DNA from: JBHJGM01 sp964405825
GTDB lineage: Bacteria; Verrucomicrobiota; Verrucomicrobiia; Opitutales; JBHJGM01
Length of the DNA: 64,000 bases
Reading direction: 5' to 3'
NCBI GenBank assembly: GCA_964405825.1
Contig: CAYOPI010000005.1
Span: 29,024-93,023 of the forward strand
The notes beneath the pieces are model-generated. The model was not told the origin of the DNA, did not search any database, and was given only the letters and a program-made list of their open reading frames with translations. Below, one piece after another: positions 34,180-41,469 of the stretch. The position numbers were made by a program, and so were the translations under genes. Position 1 is the stretch's first letter. Each line of letters starts with the position of its first letter.

Positions 34180-35631
34180 ATGCAGAATTTCGTGATCATC
34201 AACCCCGACCAGTGGCGGGCCGACTACAGCGGCTGTTACGGGCATCCGCTGGTCCGGACGCCTCATCTGGATCGGCTGGCCGCCGAGGGGACACGCTTTG
34301 ACCAGTGCCACGTGCAGCATACGGTTTGCTCGCCGTCGCGGTGCAGTTTCATGACGGGTTGGTATCCGCACGTGCGCGGGCATCGCAACCTGACCCATCT
34401 TCTCCGGCCCGATGAGCCGAATCTCTTGAAGACCCTCAAGGCGAACGGGTACGAGGTCGCGTGGTTTGGCAAGAATGACCTGCTGGCTCAGGAGAGCTTT
34501 GAGGCAAGCGTGGATTACTTCGACAACTTCTGGGAGAACTACGAACGCGCGGGCAACCGCTTCGCTTCCCCGCAGGAGCCGGGCTACTACAGCTTCCTCT
34601 ACAACGTGATGCCCGGCTCGATGGAGGAACACGGCGACACGCGCAAGGTGATGCGGGGCATCCGCTTTCTGGAGCGGTCGCACGACAAGCCCTTTTGCCT
34701 GTATCTGCCGCTGGGTACGCCGCATCCGCCCTTCACCGCGCCGGAACCGTACTACAGTCTGTATTCGCCGGATGAGGTGGGCGAGCGCCGTCCGGCCGGT
34801 CTGCCGGGCAAGCCGCGCTTCTACCAGAGGCTGCACGAATTCTACGGTCTGGACCGGACGGAGCCCCGGGTCTTTTGCCAACTCAACGCGGTTTACCTCG
34901 GCATGATCTCGCTGGTGGATGCCTTGATCGGGCGGGTGCTGGATGCGCTGGACCAGTTGGGCCTGGCCGACTCGACGACGGTCCTGGTACACAGCGATCA
35001 CGGTGAGTGGGCGGGCGATTACGGATTGGTGGAAAAGTGGAGTTCGGGGCTGGATGACTGCCTGACGCGCGTTCCTTTGGTGGTGCGCACGCCGGGCGGA
35101 GTGGCCGGGCATGTCGTGCGCGAACCCGTCGAGCTGTTTGACCAGATGGCGACGATCCTGAACCTGGCTGGAATCGATGCCGACCACACGCACTTTGCGC
35201 GTTCGCTGGTGCCCCAGCTGCATGGCGCCGCAGGCGACCCGGAGCGCGCCGTCTTTGCCGAGGGCGGTCACGGGACTCACGAGCGGCACTCGAGGGAGTC
35301 GTACGCGCGCACGCTCAGCCCGGATGAGATTTACTACGGCAAGATTACGGCGCAGGCGCGCGAGCCTGAATTGGATGTCCGTGCGACCATGATGCGAACG
35401 GCGACGCACAAGCTCACGGTCCGACCCGAAACGGGAGAGCACGAGTTGTATGACCTTGTGGCCGATCCGCAGGAGTTGGCGAACGTCTATGGGCAGGAGG
35501 CGTATGCTTCGGTGCAGGCGTCGTTGAAGGAACGGCTGCTGGAATGGTATGTGCGGACGAGCGACGTCACGCCGCGCGAAACCGACCCGCGCGGTCTGCC
35601 GCCCCAGGCGCGTTACTGGCGCGGCGGCTGA
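34180..35631 (+). CDS. sulfatase (formylglycine type)
   Basis: The 483-residue sulfatase carries CSPSR (C50) and an N-terminal VIINPDQWRADYSGCYG segment with one aspartate of the usual pair. Further motifs are HSDHGEWAGDYGLVEKW and a C-terminal YDLVADPQELANVYG typical of the family. The ATG at 34180 is preceded by GGAGGGG at a good distance. The frame stays open far upstream, but that part is antisense to two minus-strand genes. It is followed after about 80 bases by an oxidoreductase and a sugar isomerase-like gene, together suggesting a pathway for a sulfated sugar. Confidence 0.92.
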   Translation: MQNFVIINPDQWRADYSGCYGHPLVRTPHLDRLAAEGTRFDQCHVQHTVCSPSRCSFMTGWYPHVRGHRNLTHLLRPDEPNLLKTLKANGYEVAWFGKNDLLAQESFEASVDYFDNFWENYERAGNRFASPQEPGYYSFLYNVMPGSMEEHGDTRKVMRGIRFLERSHDKPFCLYLPLGTPHPPFTAPEPYYSLYSPDEVGERRPAGLPGKPRFYQRLHEFYGLDRTEPRVFCQLNAVYLGMISLVDALIGRVLDALDQLGLADSTTVLVHSDHGEWAGDYGLVEKWSSGLDDCLTRVPLVVRTPGGVAGHVVREPVELFDQMATILNLAGIDADHTHFARSLVPQLHGAAGDPERAVFAEGGHGTHERHSRESYARTLSPDEIYYGKITAQAREPELDVRATMMRTATHKLTVRPETGEHELYDLVADPQELANVYGQEAYASVQASLKERLLEWYVRTSDVTPRETDPRGLPPQARYWRGG

Positions 35632-35714
35632 GCGATTGCGACAGGTTCGCGCTTCAGGCTAACCAGGCATCGATTACGCTGGAAAGGGTTGGCGAACCTT
35701 GCCAGAAGGTCGGG

Positions 35715-36755
35715 ATGTTCCAGCCGGTCGTACTCTGCGGGATGGGCTTCATGGGCGCGATGCACGCTCAGGTTTATCGCCAGTTGGACCGCACGGAGGT
35801 GAAGGCGGTGGTGGACGATCACCCCGAAGCGGCGGGTCGCCGGCTGCAGGAAGTGGGTCAGGGCGATGTGCCCGTCTTTGATTCTCTGGAAGTGGCCCTG
35901 AAGGAGACCGACTGCACCGTGGTAGACATCTGCCTGCCGACTCCGGCGCATGAGGCGGCCTGCGTTACGGCGCTGGAAGCTGGCATGAACGTGTTTTGCG
36001 AGAAACCGCTGGCGCTGAATTCGGCCTCGGGCGGGCGCATTCGCGATGCGGCAAAGTCGGCTCCGGGTATACTGCAGGTTGGTCACTGCATTCGCTTCTG
36101 GCCCGAGTATGAGGCGCTCGAGCGGTTCCTGGCCGAGGGCTCGGCCGGAAAGCTGCGCAGCCTCTCCTTGACGCGCCGGGCCGGTCGCCCGGCCTACAGC
36201 ACCAGCAACTGGCTCAACAACGAGGCGCTGTCGGGCGGGGCCGCGCTGGACCTGCACGTGCACGACACCGACTATGTGAATCACCTGCTGGGCCTGCCAA
36301 AGGCGGTTACCTCGCGGGCGACCTGGGACTACTCCGGGCCGAGCCATATCTTCACGCTGTACGACTATGACGGCATCGAAGTCTGCGCGGAAGGCGGCTG
36401 GAACTACCCCTCGGACTGGGGCTTCAAGATGGCCTACCAGGCAGTTTTTGAGGAGGGCGTGCTGGAGTACGATGTGACGGCCTCGCCAACCCTCTGGCTG
36501 ACGCGCAACGGGGGTAAGAAAGAGCCGATGCCCATTCAGAAACCGCAGGTCGGGGACTCGAAGGCCAGCACCGGCAACATTTCGGACCTGGGCGGCTACT
36601 TCAAACAGCTCGATTACTTCATCGAGTGCGTGGCCCGATGCGTGCCCAACGAGGTGGCCACCGTCGAGCAGGCGCTGCAGTCGGTGCACATCGTCGAGTG
36701 TGAGGTGGCGTCGGCGCGTCGCCGGCAAACCGTGGAGGTCAGCCAGCTGTCATGA
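35715..36755 (+). CDS. Gfo/Idh/MocA family oxidoreductase
   Basis: The 346-residue NAD(P)-dependent sugar or cyclitol dehydrogenase has an N-terminal Rossmann fold (CGMGFMGAMHAQ, about 8-19), the family motif CEKPLA (EKP 96-98) and a C-terminal alpha/beta domain with GGAALDLHVHDTDYV, holding the active-site aspartate and histidine. It overlaps the next gene, a xylose isomerase-like TIM barrel, by four bases. Such pairs commonly oxidise and isomerise unusual sugars in polysaccharide catabolism. Confidence 0.92.
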   Translation: MFQPVVLCGMGFMGAMHAQVYRQLDRTEVKAVVDDHPEAAGRRLQEVGQGDVPVFDSLEVALKETDCTVVDICLPTPAHEAACVTALEAGMNVFCEKPLALNSASGGRIRDAAKSAPGILQVGHCIRFWPEYEALERFLAEGSAGKLRSLSLTRRAGRPAYSTSNWLNNEALSGGAALDLHVHDTDYVNHLLGLPKAVTSRATWDYSGPSHIFTLYDYDGIEVCAEGGWNYPSDWGFKMAYQAVFEEGVLEYDVTASPTLWLTRNGGKKEPMPIQKPQVGDSKASTGNISDLGGYFKQLDYFIECVARCVPNEVATVEQALQSVHIVECEVASARRRQTVEVSQLS

Positions 36756-37600
36756 AACCCGCCATCAACATCTGGTCCTTTCACGGAGAATCGACGTTTG
36801 AAGAGAAGCTGCGTCTGGCCAGCGAGGCGGGCTTCGAAGGTTTTGAGATCGACCTGACCGAGGACGGTCCCGTTTCACTCAGCGGCACGACCGAGGCGTC
36901 GGCCAAAGTCGTTCAGCAGGTTCAAGCGGCGGGGCTGACCCTCAGTGGCTTGGCCACGGGCTTGTACTGGGGTGCGAACCCGGCCAGCGCGGAGTCGGCC
37001 ACTCGGGAAAAGGCCGCGTCCATTCTGCGACGGCAGATCGCCGCCGCTAGAGAGTTGGGCACCGATGCGATTCTGGTCGTACCGGGCACGGTCGGGGCGG
37101 ACTTCATTCCCGACTGCGAGCAGGTGCCGTACGATCAAGCCTGGAAACGTGCGCGCGCCTTTGTCGAAGCGGCGCTGCCGGAGGCGGAGGCTGCCGGGGT
37201 GTTCCTTTGCATCGAGAACGTCTGGAACAAGTTTCTGGTCAGCCCGCTGGAGCTGCGGGACTTCATCGACAGTTTCGAGTCGCCGTGGGTGCGCAGCTAC
37301 CTGGACGTGGGCAATGTTCTGGCGCTGGGATATCCGGAGGACTGGATCCGCATTTTGGGCAAGCGCATCCACCGCGTTCACTTCAAGGACTACCGGCGCA
37401 ACGTCGGTTCGGTGGATGGCTTCTGTGATCTGCTCTCGGGCGACGTGAACTGGCCGGCGGTCGTCACCGCGCTGCGCGAAGTCGGTTACGATGGCTGGGT
37501 GGCCGCCGAGATGATCCCGCCGGTGCCCTTCTACAAACACTGCCCGGACGTTCTCATCGAGAGCACGGCCCGCGCGCTGCAACGCATCCTGGCGCTGTAG
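36752..37600 (+). CDS. sugar phosphate isomerase/epimerase (xylose isomerase-like TIM barrel)
   Basis: The 282-residue AP-endonuclease-2/xylose isomerase-like protein begins MKPAINIWSF and has metal-binding carboxylates in IENVWNKF, SYLDVGNVL, HFKDYR and AAEMIPPVPF. Family members isomerise or epimerise sugars in the cytoplasm. The start codon overlaps the stop of the Gfo/Idh/MocA gene, so the two are co-translated and probably act in consecutive steps. Confidence 0.88.
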   Translation: MKPAINIWSFHGESTFEEKLRLASEAGFEGFEIDLTEDGPVSLSGTTEASAKVVQQVQAAGLTLSGLATGLYWGANPASAESATREKAASILRRQIAAARELGTDAILVVPGTVGADFIPDCEQVPYDQAWKRARAFVEAALPEAEAAGVFLCIENVWNKFLVSPLELRDFIDSFESPWVRSYLDVGNVLALGYPEDWIRILGKRIHRVHFKDYRRNVGSVDGFCDLLSGDVNWPAVVTALREVGYDGWVAAEMIPPVPFYKHCPDVLIESTARALQRILAL

Positions 37601-37662
37601 AGGTTGTCTCACAAAGTGCGCGGCTGGTTGACCTGCGCTGGGGTTGCCTCCACAGGTGCTGC

Positions 37663-38013
37663 ATGGATCTCAAGGCAAGTATCGAAGACCTCAATGCGCT
37701 GGTGCTTTCGGGCAAGGCGCTCGAGGCGTTTGAAAAGTACTATGACGCGTCGATCGTGATGGTGGAGAAGAACAACGTTCTGGCCGAGGGCAAGGACGCC
37801 AACCGCAAGCGCGAGGAGGACTTCTTCGCCAACGTGACGGAGTTTCGCGGCGCCGAAGTCAAGGGCGTGGCCGTCGGCGAGGACGTTACGATGGTCGAGT
37901 GGCACTTCGACTATGTGCACAAGGAGTGGGGCCACATGAAATACGATCAGGTGGCCGTGCAGCGCTGGAAAAACGGGTTGATCGTCCACGAGCGTTACTA
38001 CGCGTTGTACTAG
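37663..38013 (+). CDS. SnoaL-like/NTF2-fold small protein
   Basis: The 116-residue protein looks like an NTF2/SnoaL-like alpha+beta cone: an N-terminal helix, a YYDASIVMVEKNN strand region and C-terminal beta strands (VTMVEWHFDYVH, QVAVQRWKNGLIVHERYY). Members bind small hydrophobic ligands or catalyse isomerisations. It sits 62 bases after the isomerase-like gene in the same direction and may belong to that operon. Specific activity is unknown. Confidence 0.75.
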   Translation: MDLKASIEDLNALVLSGKALEAFEKYYDASIVMVEKNNVLAEGKDANRKREEDFFANVTEFRGAEVKGVAVGEDVTMVEWHFDYVHKEWGHMKYDQVAVQRWKNGLIVHERYYALY

Positions 38014-38120
38014 GGTGAGTTCGAAGCACTGAAAGCGGGCAGGCAGGGGCCACATCGGGAAGGTTGACCCGTCGGCGATGGGGGCTATGGAGTAGGATTC
38101 GCGTTGAACCCCGGTTGCCC

Positions 38121-39290
38121 ATGTTGCTCAAAGTCCTCCTTTTGTCTTCGGTGGCGATTGCGCTCGCCGCGTTCGCTCTTGCGGAGTCCCGTACCTGGAC
38201 CAACGACAAGGGCCAGCAGCTGGAGGCGGCGTACGTCTCGCATCAGGACGGGCAGGTGACCCTGCGGCGGGGTTCGGATCAGCGTCTGTTCACGATTGCC
38301 GTGGCCACGCTGAGCGCAGCGGATCGCGAGTGGCTGACCCGGCAGAACGCGGGCGATGCCAACGCAGGGATTTTCATTGCCGTGGGCAACGGCCTGCACC
38401 GCATGTCGTCCAACGACGGCCTGTCCTGGACCAACCACGTCTTCAAAGACAAGCCCGCGCACGACCAGAACGACCTGAAGGCGATCGCCGTGGGCAACGG
38501 GGCCTGTGTGACCGTTGGAGGCTTTTCGCGCTCGAACATTCTGACCACCACCGATGGCGTCGACTGGCACCTCAACGACTTCAACATCGGCGTGCTCAGC
38601 GGGGTGCTGTTCGTGGACGGGCACTTCCACGCCTTTGGCGAGGGCGGTCGGGTCGCGCGCAGTGCGGACGGCATCACCTGGGAGCGCGTTGGCGATCTGA
38701 AGCTGCGCGATCGCCTCAAGCAGGAGGCGGAGTCGCTGGGTCTGGAGAAGCCGATCAAGTCGAACGTTCGGGCCTGGCGTTATGGCAACGGGCGCTTCGT
38801 GGGCTCGGGCGACAACTGCATTGTGGTGTCGACGGAGGACTTTAAGGAATGGACTGTGGCCGAGCGCCTGGAGCCGCGCTCACGCCTGTATATCGAGTCG
38901 GACGGAAAGGGCTTCGTCGTGCGCGGCGGGCAGACCCTGCACTTTTCCGAGGACGGGGTGGACTGGGTCGACGTCACTCCGGCGATCGACGAAAAGACGA
39001 AGTTCAGCAGCATCGTGCACGACGGGCAGCGCTACATTGTCAACGCGCGCGATGGCCGTGGCTGGGCTTCAGGCGACGGCAGAACCTTCACGCTCATCGA
39101 GGGGGCGACTTTTCCGCACACCCTCGCCGCGCTCGCGCCGGACCGTCTTTACTCCTTCCAGACTTATTGGAAGTACACCGAGGACATGAAGCTTTCCACT
39201 GACGGAGGAAAGAGCTGGGAGAGTGTCTCACTGCCCGCGCCGGTCGGGGTGACGCGCATGGTGCACGCACGGGAGCTGCCGAAGTTCTGA
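38121..39290 (+). CDS. secreted SHD1-domain protein with Asp-box-like repeats
   Basis: The 389-residue protein starts with a signal peptide (MLLKVLLLSSVAIALAAFALA). An SHD1-like domain follows (about 22-72: RTWTNDKGQQLEAAYV, TLSAADREWL), common in Planctomycetes and Verrucomicrobia. The rest contains repeated strands of the form S-DG--W (near NDGLSW, TDGVDW, ADGITW, EDGVDW, DGGKSW), like the Asp-boxes of beta-propellers. It is probably an exported propeller with a binding or sialidase-like role; no catalytic residues were assigned. The ATG at 38121 fits the signal peptide. Confidence 0.78.
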   Translation: MLLKVLLLSSVAIALAAFALAESRTWTNDKGQQLEAAYVSHQDGQVTLRRGSDQRLFTIAVATLSAADREWLTRQNAGDANAGIFIAVGNGLHRMSSNDGLSWTNHVFKDKPAHDQNDLKAIAVGNGACVTVGGFSRSNILTTTDGVDWHLNDFNIGVLSGVLFVDGHFHAFGEGGRVARSADGITWERVGDLKLRDRLKQEAESLGLEKPIKSNVRAWRYGNGRFVGSGDNCIVVSTEDFKEWTVAERLEPRSRLYIESDGKGFVVRGGQTLHFSEDGVDWVDVTPAIDEKTKFSSIVHDGQRYIVNARDGRGWASGDGRTFTLIEGATFPHTLAALAPDRLYSFQTYWKYTEDMKLSTDGGKSWESVSLPAPVGVTRMVHARELPKF

Positions 39291-39300
39291 CGCCAGCGGA

Positions 39301-40770
39301 CTAATACGCCCGTGGCACGCTACTCTTGGAGGTGCCGACGGGATAGCGCTCGAAGAGCTGCGGCTTGAGTGCCTCGAGGACGTCAGCGTAGGCCGGGTCG
39401 CCGGCAACGTTGCGGTTCTCCCGCGGGTCGTTGCGGTGGTCGAAGAGTTCCCACTGGCCGCGCCCGGAGATCATGGTGGGGTGGGGTTCCTTGCCGGCGT
39501 TCGGATACCAGGTGAGCCGGAAGTCGTCGGTGATGAGCGTGTGGCCGTTCCACGAGGTCGCCGAGGCGGGCTTGGCCGTGGCGATGTTGGTCGCGGCCGG
39601 GCCGAAGGGCAGGTCCTGGCCTTCGAGGTGGGCGGGCTTCGGGACATCGCTCAGCGTGCAAAGCGTCGGGTAGACGTCGGTGATCTCGACCAGCGCCGGG
39701 CAGGTTTCACCCTGCGTTTTGCCAGGCACGGAAAGCAGCAAGGGAACACGGGTGGACTCGTCAAAGTGCGTGACCTTCGACCACAGCTTGTGCTCGCCGA
39801 GGTGCCAGCCGTTGTCGCCCCAGAACACAACGATGGTGTCGTCGGCCAGGCCAAGGCGTTCCAGCTCGGACAGCACCCGGCCCACCTGCGCGTCCATGAA
39901 GCTGACCGAGGCCCAGTAGGCGTGGATGCACTCGCGCTGCTTGGCTTCGCTGAGGACGGGAAAGTCGTCGTCGTGGTACCGGCCCACGTCGGAGAACAGC
40001 TCGGTTACCTCCTGGTCGCCGTAGTGCAGGAAATCGCACTGGTCGGATTTGCCGACGGCGTTCTCGGGGAAGAACGGGTTATCAGCCAGATCGATGCGGT
40101 CGCAGTCGTAGAGATCCCAGGCCCACCTGGGCGCGCACCAGGGCAGGTGCGGGCGCAGGAAACCCACGGCCAGGAAAAGTGGCACCTTGTCGGTGGACGC
40201 GCGCTGGAGAATCTCCTGGGCGCGCAGGGCGATGCGGGCGTCGATGTAGGCTTCGTCGGGTGCGTCGACGCATTCGCTCAAGGGCGGGAGCGGCTCCCAG
40301 AGCTTGCGGAAGTCGGGAAAGGGGATGGCCTGCTTGTTGTGAGTCTTCTGCTGATTCTCGGGCAGGCGGTAGTCGTGCTGCTGAGTCTCAAACTGTCCCG
40401 GCGCCTTTTCGCGGAAGCTTTCGCGAGGCAGTTCGTCCCAGGAGTCCTGATCGTCGAGCGGCTCGTGGTAGACCTTGCCGACCGAGGCGGTGCGGTAGCC
40501 GGCCGCCTTGAAGCACGCGGGCAAAGTTGGCTGGCCGTCGGTGAGCAACTGATCGGTCCTGTTGCAGAAGACCTGTGGGCGAATGCCGGTCATCATGCTC
40601 GTGCGTGAGGGCATGCACTGCGGAAACTGACAGTAGGCGCGGTCGTAACGCGTGGACCGGATCGCCAGCGCGTCGATGTTGGGCGTGCGCAGCTTCTGCC
40701 GTCCGAAGCAGTTCAACTCGGGGCGGAGATCGTCGACAAAGATCGCCAGGACGTTGGGCGGCTTGGCCAT
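39301..40770 (-). CDS. sulfatase, iduronate-2-sulfatase-like
   Basis: The 489-residue S1 sulfatase has CMPSR (C52) and the FVDDLRPELNCFG start (D13, D14) characteristic of iduronate-2-sulfatase relatives, which often act on sulfated uronic acids. Other segments are SVGKVYHEP, WGDNGWHLGEHKLWSK and RGQWELFDHRNDP. No signal peptide is seen. It lies six bases after a small membrane protein gene and a large MFS transporter gene, so the operon could import a sulfated saccharide and remove sulfate inside the cell. Confidence 0.93.
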   Translation of the reverse strand: MAKPPNVLAIFVDDLRPELNCFGRQKLRTPNIDALAIRSTRYDRAYCQFPQCMPSRTSMMTGIRPQVFCNRTDQLLTDGQPTLPACFKAAGYRTASVGKVYHEPLDDQDSWDELPRESFREKAPGQFETQQHDYRLPENQQKTHNKQAIPFPDFRKLWEPLPPLSECVDAPDEAYIDARIALRAQEILQRASTDKVPLFLAVGFLRPHLPWCAPRWAWDLYDCDRIDLADNPFFPENAVGKSDQCDFLHYGDQEVTELFSDVGRYHDDDFPVLSEAKQRECIHAYWASVSFMDAQVGRVLSELERLGLADDTIVVFWGDNGWHLGEHKLWSKVTHFDESTRVPLLLSVPGKTQGETCPALVEITDVYPTLCTLSDVPKPAHLEGQDLPFGPAATNIATAKPASATSWNGHTLITDDFRLTWYPNAGKEPHPTMISGRGQWELFDHRNDPRENRNVAGDPAYADVLEALKPQLFERYPVGTSKSSVPRAY

Positions 40771-40776
40771 AGGGGG

Positions 40777-41469
40777 CTACGCCGTGGGCGTTGCCGCCGG
40801 TGGAGGCGGCGATGGCGGGTCCTCGGCCACGGGCTCGCCACGTTTCCACGCCGCGCGTTTCCTGTACCACTCCTCGGCTTCCAAGGCGGCTTTTCGCTCC
40901 TCTTCGAGGCTCTCTTCGGACTCGGGGTCGATCGGGATCTTTCGGCCGACCATGATGAGCGAGTTGATCGAAAGCATCGACAGGACGAGCCCGACCGAGA
41001 GGTAGCCCGCACCAAAGGCCCAGGTGCGGTGCTGGTAAGCGCCAAAGGCCACTTCGCCATCAGGAAAATGCAGCACGGTCATGGTATCGGTAACGGCGGC
41101 GTAGGGCATCTTGGCCGCGTCCACGCCCAGGCGCATGACGTGTTCGGTGCCGTCGTCGCGCTGCACGGCCACATAATGCTGGAAGACGACCGTGTAGTCC
41201 TGCTCGGGCACGTCCTTCTTGTAGCGGATGACCTCGTCCTCGACACCGGGCTCGGTGCGCACAATGCGGACCACCCTGCCTTCGGAGGTTTCGCCAAGGA
41301 CAAGACGGGTCAGGGGCGCCCAAATCATCCACGCGCCCAAGGCCGTAATGGCCAGGGCAAAGACGACAAAGAGCACCTTCTGCGGGAAGGAACCGGGGAT
41401 ATGGTAGTCGGGCTCGCCCGGCTCGGTGCCGAAGACGCGTCCGTCGTGGTTGGGGCGATTTTCGTTCAT
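40777..41469 (-). CDS. two-pass membrane protein of unknown function, partner of the MFS transporter
   Basis: The 230-residue protein has two membrane segments (about 30-56 and 153-178). The beta-rich domain between them resembles DUF3592-type extracytoplasmic domains. A charged, proline-rich cytoplasmic tail follows. Its start overlaps the stop of the large MFS gene by four bases, so the two are translationally coupled. It may be a subunit of, or regulator for, the unusual transporter. No enzymatic motif is visible. Confidence 0.7.
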   Translation of the reverse strand: MNENRPNHDGRVFGTEPGEPDYHIPGSFPQKVLFVVFALAITALGAWMIWAPLTRLVLGETSEGRVVRIVRTEPGVEDEVIRYKKDVPEQDYTVVFQHYVAVQRDDGTEHVMRLGVDAAKMPYAAVTDTMTVLHFPDGEVAFGAYQHRTWAFGAGYLSVGLVLSMLSINSLIMVGRKIPIDPESEESLEEERKAALEAEEWYRKRAAWKRGEPVAEDPPSPPPPAATPTA

